Positions 26,056-35,812 of a DNA stretch of 64,000 bases are shown here, piece after piece. The stretch comes from CATQHW01 sp965243545 (GTDB lineage: Bacteria; Spirochaetota; Spirochaetia; SZUA-6; Bin103), in the NCBI GenBank assembly GCA_965243545.1, contig OZ251573.1, positions 1,178,001 through 1,242,000 on the forward strand, in the 5' to 3' direction. A program made the translations under genes and the position numbers. The stretch's first letter is position 1. The number at the start of each line of letters is the position of its first letter. The notes beneath the pieces were generated by a model that saw nothing but the letters and a program-made list of their open reading frames with translations, did no database searches and was not told where the DNA came from.

Positions 26056-26913
26056 TAGGGGCAACCGGTAGCAGGTTATGGCGTTCCGGCGGAACACGCG
26101 GGCGGCGGCGTCCGGTCCGCGCCGCTCGACGTACGCCTGCGCGATCGCGAAGACCGTAGCGTACGGCGCGGCCTTGCGGCATACCGGCCAGTTGCTGGCG
26201 TACAGCAGCCGTTCCGGGCCGAAGCGTTCCCACAGCGCGTCGAGCGTCGGTTCGTAAAAGGCGGCCTGCGCCGGCGCTGGTTGCGGCGCCGCGTTCTCCA
26301 CCAAGCCGGAGATCTTGCAGTACACGTGCGGGGCGCCGGCGAGCGCCGCCATGCCCGCGCACCAGGCCGGGTCGGGCGCATCGCCGTCGACGCGGACGTG
26401 GCCGACGTGATCGATCACCAGATGCGCTTCCGGCGCCGCGTCGCAGAGATCGATCACCGCCGGCAGTTCCTCCGCGCCGACCAGCAGGTCGACCGCCAAG
26501 CCGCGTTCGGCAAGCGCGCGCACCGTCTCCACCAGCTCCGCGCGGCCGCGTCCGGTCACCGCGTCCCGTCCCAGCCGGATGCCGCGGAACAGCGGATGCT
26601 CGGCGAAGCGGTCGAGCTGTCTGCGGAAGTCGACGCCCGCGGCGGCGGACAGGTTGCCGACGAATCCGGCGATCGCCGTCCGCCCGGCGCGCTGCGGGTC
26701 GCCGGCCAGGTCGAGGATCCACTGGTTGTCCTCAAGCCACGGGCTGGCCTCCACCACGACCGTGCGCGTCACCCCGTGTCCGGCCGCCGCCTCCAGGAAG
26801 TGCTCGGGCAGCGTGGTGCGGTACAGATCGGCGTTGTCCGGGTTGGGCCAGGGGACGCCCTGCGGGCGTTGCGGATCGAAGAAGTGGGTGTGCGTGTCGA
26901 TGATCTGCGTCAT
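26041..26913 (-). CDS. Amidohydrolase family 2 protein (L-fuconolactonase-like)
   Basis: TIM-barrel hydrolase of the COG3618 type, 290 aa from ATG 26913. The N-terminal metal motif is IDTHTHFFDP, the central His is in LVIDHVGH, and the C-terminal LLYASNWPVC carries the Asp/Asn position of the family. Relatives hydrolyse L-fucono-1,5-lactone, rhamnonolactone or similar lactones, so this is another candidate lactone-opening enzyme in the sugar-acid gene set. It is divergent from the kinase gene at 27056. Longer upstream frames lack family similarity and were not used. Confidence 0.88.
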   Translation of the reverse strand: MTQIIDTHTHFFDPQRPQGVPWPNPDNADLYRTTLPEHFLEAAAGHGVTRTVVVEASPWLEDNQWILDLAGDPQRAGRTAIAGFVGNLSAAAGVDFRRQLDRFAEHPLFRGIRLGRDAVTGRGRAELVETVRALAERGLAVDLLVGAEELPAVIDLCDAAPEAHLVIDHVGHVRVDGDAPDPAWCAGMAALAGAPHVYCKISGLVENAAPQPAPAQAAFYEPTLDALWERFGPERLLYASNWPVCRKAAPYATVFAIAQAYVERRGPDAAARVFRRNAITCYRLPLPLPE

Positions 26914-27055
26914 GGCGCGACCATGGACGGCTGCGCCGCGGCTGGCAACCCGGAACGGAGCGGCCGGAGCGGGCCGCGCCCGTGCGCGGCGGCGCGCCTT
27001 TCCGTCGGGGGCGCTCCTGCGCCATGATTCGGACCCGGAGGGCAGGCAAACCGTA

Positions 27056-28144
27056 ATGCTCAACATTCCCGACTCGGGCGAGCTCGACTTCCTGGCGGTG
27101 GGCGCGTTGGTCCACCGGCTCGACCCCGGCGTGATCCCGTTCCCGCACGCTTCGCAGCTTGCCGTCCACGTCTCCGGCGGCGAATACAACTGCGCCGCGA
27201 ACCTGTCCTCCTGTTTCGGGATGCGCGCAGGCATGGCCGCGGCGATGGTGTCGTATCCGATCGGTGACATGATCGACCGGGCGGTGCGGGCGATGGGCGT
27301 GCGGCCGTTCTACAAGCGCTTTGCGCACGACGGGGTGCGCGGCCCGAACATGGCGACGGTCTACAGCGACCGCGGCGCCGGCGTGCGCGCGCCGGAGGTG
27401 TTCTACAACCGCGCGAACGAAGCGGCGGCCTTGCTGCGGCCGGGCGACTTCGACTGGGGCGACATCATGCGGAACGGCGTGCGCTGGCTGCACTCCGGCG
27501 GCATCTTCGCGGCGCTGTCGCCCACCACGCCGCAGGTGATCTTGGAGGCGGTGCGGGCCGCCAAGGCGGCCGGCGCGGTCGTCTCCTTCGATCTCAACTA
27601 CCGCCACAAGCTGTGGCAGGCCGCCGGCGGCCCAGAGTACGCGCACGCCACGCTACGCTCGATCGTCAGCCACGTCGACGTGTTGGTCGGTAACGAAGAG
27701 GACCTGCAGCAGGGCCTGGGAATCGCCGGTCCGGACCCCGGCGGTCAGCCGGCCGCGGGTGAATCGAAGCTTGATCCGGGCGCGTTTCTGCGGATGATCG
27801 ACCGCGTGACCGCCGAGTTTCCCGGCGTCTCCGTGGTCGCCACCACGCTACGCGAGGTCGACTCCGCGAATCGGCACGACTGGAGCGCGGTCGCCTGGGT
27901 CGACGGGAAAGCGTTCACGGCGCCGGCGCGCCGGCTCGACGTGTACGACCGGGTCGGCGGCGGCGACGGCTTTGCCGCCGGCTTCATCTACGGTCTGCTG
28001 ACCGGCGAGCCGCCGGAGGCGGCGCTCCGGCTCGGCTGGGCGCACGGAGCGCTCATCACCACCTTTCCGGGCGACACGACCATGGCGACGCTCGACCAGG
28101 TGCGCACGCTGGCCGGCGGCAGCTCGGCGCGGATCCTCCGCTGA
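27056..28144 (+). CDS. PfkB-family sugar kinase, probably 2-keto-3-deoxygluconate kinase type
   Basis: Ribokinase-fold kinase, 362 aa from ATG 27056. The N-terminal GG motif is VSGGEYNCAANLS, the middle has VSFDLNYRHKLW (the DxNxRxxLW pattern typical of KDG kinases), and the catalytic loop is VGGGDGFAAGF near residue 305. It would phosphorylate 2-keto-3-deoxy sugar acids made by the dehydratases at 9770 or 22329. A 30-residue insertion near residues 220-250 (Gly/Pro-rich, GPDPGGQPAAGES) is unusual. The ceramidase-like gene starts 14 bp later. Confidence 0.88.
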   Translation: MLNIPDSGELDFLAVGALVHRLDPGVIPFPHASQLAVHVSGGEYNCAANLSSCFGMRAGMAAAMVSYPIGDMIDRAVRAMGVRPFYKRFAHDGVRGPNMATVYSDRGAGVRAPEVFYNRANEAAALLRPGDFDWGDIMRNGVRWLHSGGIFAALSPTTPQVILEAVRAAKAAGAVVSFDLNYRHKLWQAAGGPEYAHATLRSIVSHVDVLVGNEEDLQQGLGIAGPDPGGQPAAGESKLDPGAFLRMIDRVTAEFPGVSVVATTLREVDSANRHDWSAVAWVDGKAFTAPARRLDVYDRVGGGDGFAAGFIYGLLTGEPPEAALRLGWAHGALITTFPGDTTMATLDQVRTLAGGSSARILR

Positions 28145-28158
28145 GCCGGCGCGCGATC

Positions 28159-29472
28159 ATGGGAACGACCGGCGGCGCGCTGCAGGCCGGGATCGGCGCC
28201 GCCGACGTCACCCCGGAGGAGCCGATCCGCATGGCCGGCTGGTCGAGCCGCGACCGCCCGTCGGAGGGGGTGAGCCATCCGCTGTTCGCCAAGGCGCTGG
28301 CGGTGCGCGACGCCGCCGGCCGCACCGGCGTCTGGGTCACCGCCGACGTACTGGGCTACAGCCGCGCCATGGCGGAGACGCTGGAGCAGCGCATCCGGGA
28401 CCGGTACGGCGTGCCGCCCGCCGCGCTCATCCTGGGCAGCTCGCACAACCACAGCGGTCCGGTCACCGGCGATCTGCTCCATCTCTACTTCGACCTGACG
28501 CCGGCGGAGCGGGAGGCGGCCGCGCGCTACACCGAGCGTCTGCTGGACCGGATCGTCGCCGCGGTGGGCGTGGCGCTGGCCGACGCGGCGCCGGCGGAGG
28601 TGAGCATGGGCTTCGGGCTGGCCGGCTTCGGGGTCAACCGCCGCCGCGCCCGCGGCGCCGATACGCTGCGCCGCCCGCAGGTGGTCGACCACGACGTCCC
28701 GGTGCTGGCCGTGCGCAGGCCGGACGGCGCGTTGCGCGGCGTGCTGTTCGGCTACGCCTGCCACACGACCGCCGTCTACGACTACCGCATCAACGCCGAC
28801 TACGCCGGCTACGCGCAGAGCGACCTGGAGCGGGCCTTTCCCGGCGCCACCGCCCTGTTCGCGGCCGGGTGCGGCGGCGACGTCAATCCGCTGCCGCGCT
28901 GGCGGGAGGGCCTGGGCGAAGGGTACGGCCGCCAGCTGAGCGCCGCGGTGCGGGACGTGCTGGACGGACGGTACGGCGGCATGGCGCCGGTCACCGGCCC
29001 GTTCGCCGCCGGCGCCGAGGAGCCGCTGCTGTCGCTGGTCGATCCGCCCGGCCGCGCGGTGCTGCAGGAAGCGCTACGCCGCGCGGCCGGCGGCGACGGC
29101 GTGCAGCGCCGGGCGATCGAGCACCAGCTCGCGCGGCTCGACAGCGGCCGGCCGCTCCCGGACTACTGCCGGTATCCGATCCGCGTCTGGCGGTTCGGCT
29201 CAGGCCAGACGCTGATCGCCCTGGCCGGTGAGCCGGTGGTCGACTACTCGCTCCGGTTTCGCGCCGCCTACGGCTGGGACCGCACCTGGGTGGCCGGCTA
29301 CAACCACGTGCTGCTGTCCTACGTCCCGTCCCGGCGCGTGCTGGCCGAAGGCGACTACGAGGGGACGACCGGCATGCTGGAGTACGGCCTGCCGGCCCCG
29401 TTCGCCGGCTGGGTGGAGTCGACCATCACCCGCTCGGTCGACCGCCTGGTCACGCGCCTGTCGGCCGAGTGA
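28159..29472 (+). CDS. Neutral/alkaline ceramidase-like hydrolase
   Basis: A 437-residue protein with the N-terminal domain of the neutral/alkaline non-lysosomal ceramidase family. It shows the family opening AGIGAADVTPEEPIRMAGW, the metal site SSHNHSGP near residue 95, then GYACHTTAVYDY and FAAGCGGDVNP. No signal peptide is seen, so it probably acts in the cytoplasm, perhaps on an amide- or glycoside-like metabolite rather than ceramide. Such ceramidase-like proteins are often found among carbohydrate genes in environmental bacteria, as here after a KDG-type kinase. Function uncertain. Confidence 0.82.
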   Translation: MGTTGGALQAGIGAADVTPEEPIRMAGWSSRDRPSEGVSHPLFAKALAVRDAAGRTGVWVTADVLGYSRAMAETLEQRIRDRYGVPPAALILGSSHNHSGPVTGDLLHLYFDLTPAEREAAARYTERLLDRIVAAVGVALADAAPAEVSMGFGLAGFGVNRRRARGADTLRRPQVVDHDVPVLAVRRPDGALRGVLFGYACHTTAVYDYRINADYAGYAQSDLERAFPGATALFAAGCGGDVNPLPRWREGLGEGYGRQLSAAVRDVLDGRYGGMAPVTGPFAAGAEEPLLSLVDPPGRAVLQEALRRAAGGDGVQRRAIEHQLARLDSGRPLPDYCRYPIRVWRFGSGQTLIALAGEPVVDYSLRFRAAYGWDRTWVAGYNHVLLSYVPSRRVLAEGDYEGTTGMLEYGLPAPFAGWVESTITRSVDRLVTRLSAE

Positions 29473-29479
29473 GCCGCCC

Positions 29480-30811
29480 TCAGCGGCGCTCCTCCGGTAT
29501 CAGGCCGCGCGGGGCGAAGCGGAGGACCAGCAGCAGGATCAGGCCCATGACGATGGGGCGCATGTGGGCGGCGCTCGACAGCAGATGCGTCCTGAGCGGG
29601 CTGTCCGGGGACAGGGGAGCGGTCACCACCTCCATCAGACGCAGGCCGATCGGTTCGGCCTGCACCCAGAAGTACCAGATCACGAAGCCGCCCAGCACGG
29701 CGCCCCAGTTGTTGCCGGAGCCGCCCACGATCACCATGACCCAGATCAGAAAGGTGAAGCGGAGCGGCTGGTAGGAGGCGGGCGTGAACTGGCCGTCGAG
29801 CGTGGTGAGCATGGCGCCGGCGATGCCGACCACCGCCGAGCCGAGCACGAAGACCTGCAGATGGCGGGCGCCGACGTCCTTGCCCATCGCCCCGGCGGCG
29901 GTCTCGTTGTCCCGGATGGCGCGCATCATGCGGCCCCACGGCGATTTCAGCGCCGTCTCCGCCAGCCACATCAGGACCACCAGCACCGCCAGGAACAGGC
30001 CCGCGTAGCACAGTTTGACGACCACCGACGACAGCTCCACGGCCGGCGCGCCGATGCCGGCGGCCCAGTCCCGGAACCAGGCGGCGTTCTGCAGATCGAC
30101 CTCGTACGGGACCGGCCGCGGCAGGCCGGTGACGTTCTTCACCCCGCGCGTGAGCCACTCCTCGTACTTGAGGAACGCCACGATGATCTCCGAGATGCCG
30201 AGCGTGGCGATGGAGAGATAATCGGAACGGAGGCTGAGGCTGATCTTGCAGACCCAGGCGGCGCCGGCCGCCAGCGCGCCGCCGACCAGCCACGACAGGA
30301 TGATCGGCAGGCCGAACCCGCCCAGGTAGCCGGACGTGGTCGGGTCGACCGCTTCGATGGCGCGCACCGCCGGGGCGAACGACGCGCGGCCGGCAAGGTA
30401 CCCGCCGGCCAGCAGCGCCGCCACCGCCAGCCGGCGGTACGCCGGCCGCCGGATGCGGCGGCGCACCACGACCACGCCGGCCACGGCGATCGCCGCGAAC
30501 GCCAACGCCACCAGCACCCCGGCGCCGCCGGCGCGCCAGGCGGCGGCCACCGGCGGCATGGAGACCAGCACGCCGGCCAGTCCGCCGAGCGCCGCAAAGC
30601 CCATGACGCCGGCGTTGAACAGCCCCGCGTAGCCCCACTGCACGTTGACGCCGAGCGTCATGACCGCCGAAATCAGGCACAGGTTGAGGATCGTCAGCGC
30701 CAGCGACCAGCTCTGCAGCACGCCGACCAGGCAGACCAGCGCCGCCATGACCGCCAGCAGTGCGGGTTTGCGCGGCACGCGCATGATGGCCGCGGCGGGG
30801 CGTTCGCTCAC
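29480..30811 (-). CDS. livM: Branched-chain amino acid ABC permease LivM
   Basis: Second membrane subunit of a HAAT-family importer, 443 aa from GTG 30811, whose start overlaps the livH stop (GTGA). It has about ten hydrophobic helices and the cytoplasmic ATPase-docking loop SPWGRMMRAIRDNETAAGAMG near residue 295. The conserved GYAGLFNAGVMGFAALGG early motif is clear. It is longer than typical LivM (about 330-420 aa) because of an extended periplasmic region around residues 185-245 before the docking loop. Last gene of the liv operon. Confidence 0.92.
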   Translation of the reverse strand: MSERPAAAIMRVPRKPALLAVMAALVCLVGVLQSWSLALTILNLCLISAVMTLGVNVQWGYAGLFNAGVMGFAALGGLAGVLVSMPPVAAAWRAGGAGVLVALAFAAIAVAGVVVVRRRIRRPAYRRLAVAALLAGGYLAGRASFAPAVRAIEAVDPTTSGYLGGFGLPIILSWLVGGALAAGAAWVCKISLSLRSDYLSIATLGISEIIVAFLKYEEWLTRGVKNVTGLPRPVPYEVDLQNAAWFRDWAAGIGAPAVELSSVVVKLCYAGLFLAVLVVLMWLAETALKSPWGRMMRAIRDNETAAGAMGKDVGARHLQVFVLGSAVVGIAGAMLTTLDGQFTPASYQPLRFTFLIWVMVIVGGSGNNWGAVLGGFVIWYFWVQAEPIGLRLMEVVTAPLSPDSPLRTHLLSSAAHMRPIVMGLILLLVLRFAPRGLIPEERR

Positions 30812-31821
30812 GTCGACTTGCCGCTGAAGATGCCGGTCGGCCGCACCAGCAGCACCACCACCAGTATGAAAAACGATATGGCGAACTTGTAGTCGGTGGT
30901 GAGCAGCTGCACCAGTCCTTCCGGTTGCCAGCCTTCCGGTCCCAGGTAGCCCAGAAACTTCTTGTACGGGTAGGTGAGCAGCACCTCCGAGAACGCCACC
31001 ACGAAGGCGCCGGCGATGGCGCCGAGCGGGTTGCCCAGACCGCCGACGATGGCGGCGGCGAAGATCGGCAGGAGCAGGGCGAGATAGGTGAACGGCTTGA
31101 AGCTCTTGTCGAGTCCGTACAGCGCCCCCGCCACCGCGGCCAGGCCGCCCGCGATCAGCCAGGTGACCGCCACGACTCGCTCCGGGTTGATGCCGGACAG
31201 CAGGGCCAGGTCCTCGTTGTCGGAATAGGCGCGCATCGACTTGCCGGTTCGCGTCCTGCCCTGGAACCAGAAGAGCCAGGCGACCAGCAGCGCGGTGACC
31301 GCCACCGTGATGGTCTGCGTGGTCTTGATGGCCAGCCCTTCGGCCAGGCCGGTCGCCTGTTTGAACTGCCGGGCGCTCACCAGAAAGCGCGTTCCGTCGG
31401 TGAAGACCTGATCGTCCGGGCCGATCAGAAAGCGGATCAGCCCGTTGAGCACGAACATGATGCCGACCGAGGCGACCAGCAGGATGACCGGCGGCGACTT
31501 CCGGCGCCGGTAGAACCGGTAGACCCAGCGGTCGGTGACCAGACAGAGGCCGCCGGCGGCGGCGATCCCGAACGGCAGCGCCAGCAGGGCGGTCGGCAGA
31601 GGAGCTATCCCCACTCCCCAGCCCTGCAGCAGCCAGGTGACCATGATCGTGACCATCGCCCCGAACGCCATCGTTTCGCCGTGCGCGAAGTTGGAGAAGC
31701 GCAGGACGCCGTAGACCAGCGTCACCCCCAGGGCGCCGAGCGCGAGCTGGCAGCCGTACACCGTGGCTGGAACGACCAGGAAGTTGAGGATGAGCACGAC
31801 CGCGTTGACGACGTCCGGCAC
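30808..31821 (-). CDS. livH: Branched-chain amino acid ABC permease LivH
   Basis: First membrane subunit of the importer, 337 aa from GTG 31821. The early LVYGVLRFSNFAHGE is the LivH hallmark, and the docking loop TRTGKSMRAYSDNEDLALLSGI lies near residue 190. The C-terminal helices include the GLGNPLGAIAGAFVVAFSE segment. It begins 2 bp after livF ends and overlaps livM by 4 bp, so all liv genes are one transcript. Confidence 0.92.
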   Translation of the reverse strand: MPDVVNAVVLILNFLVVPATVYGCQLALGALGVTLVYGVLRFSNFAHGETMAFGAMVTIMVTWLLQGWGVGIAPLPTALLALPFGIAAAGGLCLVTDRWVYRFYRRRKSPPVILLVASVGIMFVLNGLIRFLIGPDDQVFTDGTRFLVSARQFKQATGLAEGLAIKTTQTITVAVTALLVAWLFWFQGRTRTGKSMRAYSDNEDLALLSGINPERVVAVTWLIAGGLAAVAGALYGLDKSFKPFTYLALLLPIFAAAIVGGLGNPLGAIAGAFVVAFSEVLLTYPYKKFLGYLGPEGWQPEGLVQLLTTDYKFAISFFILVVVLLVRPTGIFSGKST

Positions 31822-31823
31822 GG

Positions 31824-32531
31824 TCAGCCTCCCAGGAAGGACCGGCGAATCTCGGGATTCGCCAGCAGCTCGGCGCCCGCGCCGGTGTGGCGGTTGCGGC
31901 CCTGCACCAGCACGAACCCGGTGTCGGCCAGCTCCAGCGCCTGGCGGGCGTTCTGTTCGACGATCAGGATGGCTACGCCGCCGTGCGCTATGTCGATGAT
32001 GCGCTCGAACAGCTCGCTCATAACGATCGGCGACACCCCGGCCGTCGGTTCGTCGAGCATCAGCACCTGCGGCCGGTTCATCAGGGCGCGGCCGATCGCC
32101 GCCTGCTGCCGTTGCCCGCCGGAGAGTTCGCCGACCGGCTGCCGGCGCTTTTCGCTCAGCACCGGGAACAGGCGGTACACCTCGTTCATGGTGGCGGAAA
32201 TGTCGTCGTCGCGGAGGAACGCCCCCATCTCCAGGTTCTCCTCCACGGTCATGGACCGGAACACGTTGTCGGTCTGCGGCACGAAACCCATGCCGCGGCG
32301 CGCCCGCGCTTGCGGGGCCAACGTCGTGATGTCCCGGCCGTCCAGGAGCACGCGGCCGGCGCGCAGGCGCAGCAGCCCGAACAGCGCCTTCATGGCGGTC
32401 GACTTGCCGGCGCCGTTGGGGCCGACCACCACGGCGATCTCGCCCCGGTCGACGGCTATGGAGCAGCCGCGCAGGATGTCGACGCCGCCGCCGTAGCCGC
32501 CGGTCAGCTCCTCGCCCTGAAGCAGACTCAT
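31824..32531 (-). CDS. livF: Branched-chain amino acid ABC ATPase LivF
   Basis: Cytoplasmic ATPase of 235 aa. Walker A is GPNGAGKSTAMKA, the signature LSGGQRQQAAIGRAL is near residue 138, and Walker B is VLMLDEPTAGVSP. The MGFVPQTDNVFRSMTVEENLEMG region is typical for LivF. It pairs with LivG as a heterodimer. Starts 4 bp after the livG stop. Confidence 0.93.
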   Translation of the reverse strand: MSLLQGEELTGGYGGGVDILRGCSIAVDRGEIAVVVGPNGAGKSTAMKALFGLLRLRAGRVLLDGRDITTLAPQARARRGMGFVPQTDNVFRSMTVEENLEMGAFLRDDDISATMNEVYRLFPVLSEKRRQPVGELSGGQRQQAAIGRALMNRPQVLMLDEPTAGVSPIVMSELFERIIDIAHGGVAILIVEQNARQALELADTGFVLVQGRNRHTGAGAELLANPEIRRSFLGG

Positions 32532-32535
32532 CGGC

Positions 32536-33318
<783 letters not shown>

Positions 33319-33360
33319 GGGGTCAGGGATGCGCCAACGGCGCCCGCCGGGAACCGGAGG

Positions 33361-33401
33361 GCGCATGAGCGGAGCGGGCCGCGCCGTTCCCGCTCATGCG
33401 C
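33361..33401. promoter_or_regulatory. Perfect 12-bp stem hairpin between livK-like and livG genes
   Basis: GCGCATGAGCGG (33361-33372) pairs exactly with CCGCTCATGCGC (33390-33401) around a 17-nt loop. It sits just after the binding-protein stop. In such operons an intergenic hairpin commonly protects the binding-protein mRNA or causes partial termination, so that more binding protein than transporter is made. No U tract follows. Confidence 0.6.
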
Positions 33402-33444
33402 CGCAGTGCCGTGAACGCCGATGGCGCCGTGAGCGCCGAGCGCC

Positions 33445-34626
33445 CTAGCGGTAGCCGACGGTCATGAACTCGCCGCCGTCGACCGAGTATTCGCGGTATT
33501 TTCCGGCGCTCTCGCCGGGGCCGATCAGCTCGACGTCGGAGGCGCCGACGTAGTCGACGCCGCCGCCTGCGGCGAGTATCTCCAACGCCTTGGCCAGCTC
33601 GCCGGGAAAGATCTGCTCGCCGGGGGCGTTGGCGACGTCCATGACGTGACCCTTGAAGTCGGCGCTGTCGGTCGAATTCGCCGACTGCATGGCCAACAGG
33701 ATCAGGGCCGCCGCGTCGTAGGACTCGCTCACGAACGGGCCGGCCTCCTGGCCCGCGGCTTCGACCATTTCGGCCAGATGGCTGGCGCCCGGACTGTCGG
33801 TGCCGGGAGCCGTGCCGATCGAGCCGTCCAGGTCGGGGCCGATCGCCTCCGCCAAAGCGGAGCCGATCATGCCGTCCGGGAGGAAGAACCGGTCGAAGGC
33901 GCCGGAGTCGATCGACGCCTGAATGATCCCCTTGCCGCCCTGGTCCAGATAGCCGGCCACGATCAGGATGTCGCCGCCGACCGCCGCCAGCGCCGCCACT
34001 TCGGCGCTGTAGTCGCCCTTGCCGTCCTCGTGCGGCGTGGAGATGGTGATGGTTCCGCCGCGCTCCTCCACGTTGGCCTGGATGCTGTCGGCCAGTCCCT
34101 TCCCGTAGTCGTTGTTGGTGTAGGTGAGCGCCGCGTCCATGATCCCCATCTCGTCCAGTATTTCGGCGATCACTTCACCCTGCCGGGCGTCGGACGGCGA
34201 GGTGCGGAAGAACAGTCCGTCGTCTTCGATCGTCGACAGCGCCGGCGAGGTGGCCGACGGGGAGATCATGACGATGCCGTTGGGCTTGGCCACGCTCTGC
34301 AGCATGGCGATGGTCACGCCCGAGCAGTCGCCGCCGACGATGGCGTCGACGCCTTCGGCGGTCACCAGCCGCTCGGTCGCCGCGACCGCGGCAGCCGAGT
34401 CGACGCACGTCGAGTCGGCGCGTACGGCGGCGGCCTGCATGCCGCCGAGCAACGCGCCGCTGTCGTTCACCTCGGCTACCGCCAGCTCCGCGCCGGCCGC
34501 CATGGCCGGCGTCAGCGATTCGATCGGCCCGGTGTAGCCGAGCACGACGCCGATCTTGACGTCCTGCGCCAACGCCGCGCCGATCGGCAGCAGGACGAGT
34601 AGCGCCCCTGCGCTCAGTCGTTTCAT
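33445..34626 (-). CDS. Branched-chain amino acid-type ABC substrate-binding protein
   Basis: Periplasmic or lipoprotein-type binding protein of the LivJ/LivK family, 393 aa. A signal peptide covers residues 1-20 (MKRLSAGALLVLLPIGAALA) with cleavage before QDVKIG. The fold follows: GVVLGYTGPIESLTPAMAAGAELAV is given here only as positions 25-49, with two Cys residues (in STCVDS and GGDCSG) that could form a disulphide. The GGAGTCC-spaced GGGAGGGAC before ATG 34626 supports the start. As the first liv gene it defines the substrate; family members bind leucine-type amino acids, but also amides or aromatic compounds. Confidence 0.9.
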   Translation of the reverse strand: MKRLSAGALLVLLPIGAALAQDVKIGVVLGYTGPIESLTPAMAAGAELAVAEVNDSGALLGGMQAAAVRADSTCVDSAAAVAATERLVTAEGVDAIVGGDCSGVTIAMLQSVAKPNGIVMISPSATSPALSTIEDDGLFFRTSPSDARQGEVIAEILDEMGIMDAALTYTNNDYGKGLADSIQANVEERGGTITISTPHEDGKGDYSAEVAALAAVGGDILIVAGYLDQGGKGIIQASIDSGAFDRFFLPDGMIGSALAEAIGPDLDGSIGTAPGTDSPGASHLAEMVEAAGQEAGPFVSESYDAAALILLAMQSANSTDSADFKGHVMDVANAPGEQIFPGELAKALEILAAGGGVDYVGASDVELIGPGESAGKYREYSVDGGEFMTVGYR

Positions 34627-34753
34627 TGGAGTCCCTCCCAGGGATTCTTCGTGAAGTATGCGCCGGCGGCCAGACTCTGCCGATCGACGGCGGCCCGAAA
34701 GTAACCGGGATGGCGCGCCTTGTGCAACCGCGTGGGCCGGCCGCCCGGGCCGG

Positions 34754-35791
34754 TCACGATGTCAGGTCGATGACCGCCTTGAGCACGCCGGTCTCCGGCC
34801 GGGTCAGCGCGTCGAAGCGCTGCTCCGCCTCCGCGAACGGGACCCGGTGGGTGATCCAGGGGCCGGTGTCGATCGCACCGCCGGCGATCGCGGCGATCAC
34901 GCGCCGGAAGTCGCCTGGCAGAGCGTTGCGGGACGCCAGCAACGTCAGCTCGCGGCGGTGCATCTCCGGTTGGGCAAAGACGATGTCCCGGCTGGTGAGG
35001 CCCAGAAAGACGACCGCGCCTCCGTGGGCGGCGCAGGCCAGGGCGGCGGCCATCGACTGCGGGTTGCCGGTGGCGTCGATCACCACGTCGAACAGGCAGC
35101 CGTCCGATACCTCGCGCAGGCGGCGCAGGTCCGCGCCGCCGCCCGCCAGCACGGCGCCGGCCGGGCGGTAGGTGTCCCGGCAGAAGTCGACGCGCGCCGC
35201 CAGGCGGTCCGTGACGGTGACGCGGGGGGTGCGCAGCCGCGCGAACTCCAGCGCCGCCAGCCCGATCGGCCCCAGGCCGATCACCAGCACCCGGTCATCC
35301 GCGGCGGGCGCGGCGCGGGCGGCGGCGTGGCAGCCGATCGCCAGCGTCTCCACCAGCGCCAGCTGGTCGAAGGTGAGTCCGGCCGCGCGGTGGAGCTTGC
35401 CGGCCGGCAGCGTGAACCGTTCGCACAGGCCGCCGTCCCGCATGACGCCGATCACGCTGAGCCGTTCGCAGCAGTTGGTCCGGCCGCGGCGGCACGGGTA
35501 GCACCGCCCGCAGTGCAGGTAGGGCTCGACGCTGCAGGCGTCCCCCGGAGCGACCGCGGTGACGCCGGCCCCCACCTCCAGCACCTCGACGCCGAGCTCG
35601 TGCCCGGGAATGCGCGGAAAGTCGAAGAACGGAAACGTACCCCGGTAGGCGCTCACGTCGGTGCCGCACACCCCGACCGCATGGGTCCGCACCAGGGCGT
35701 GGCCGGGCGCCGGCGCCGGCGGGGCGTCGACGCGCACCGCGCGGACCTGCCGCGGCGCCTCGAAGCGGATCGCCCGGATCGTGTCCGGCAT
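34754..35791 (-). CDS. Zinc-dependent medium-chain dehydrogenase (threonine/sorbitol dehydrogenase-like)
   Basis: MDR-family NAD(P)-dependent alcohol dehydrogenase, 345 aa. The catalytic zinc site is formed by GVCGTDVSAYRG and PGHELGVEV; the structural zinc by the four Cys in HCGRCYPCRRGRTNCC. The coenzyme fold has VLVIGLGPIGLAALEFAR. It starts 21 bp after the fused E1 gene and is probably co-transcribed with it, suggesting a joint pathway in which a polyol or hydroxy acid is oxidised and then decarboxylated (inference). Confidence 0.88.
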   Translation of the reverse strand: MPDTIRAIRFEAPRQVRAVRVDAPPAPAPGHALVRTHAVGVCGTDVSAYRGTFPFFDFPRIPGHELGVEVLEVGAGVTAVAPGDACSVEPYLHCGRCYPCRRGRTNCCERLSVIGVMRDGGLCERFTLPAGKLHRAAGLTFDQLALVETLAIGCHAAARAAPAADDRVLVIGLGPIGLAALEFARLRTPRVTVTDRLAARVDFCRDTYRPAGAVLAGGGADLRRLREVSDGCLFDVVIDATGNPQSMAAALACAAHGGAVVFLGLTSRDIVFAQPEMHRRELTLLASRNALPGDFRRVIAAIAGGAIDTGPWITHRVPFAEAEQRFDALTRPETGVLKAVIDLTS

Positions 35792-35812
35792 CCCGCCGCC
35801 GTGTCCGGCCGG

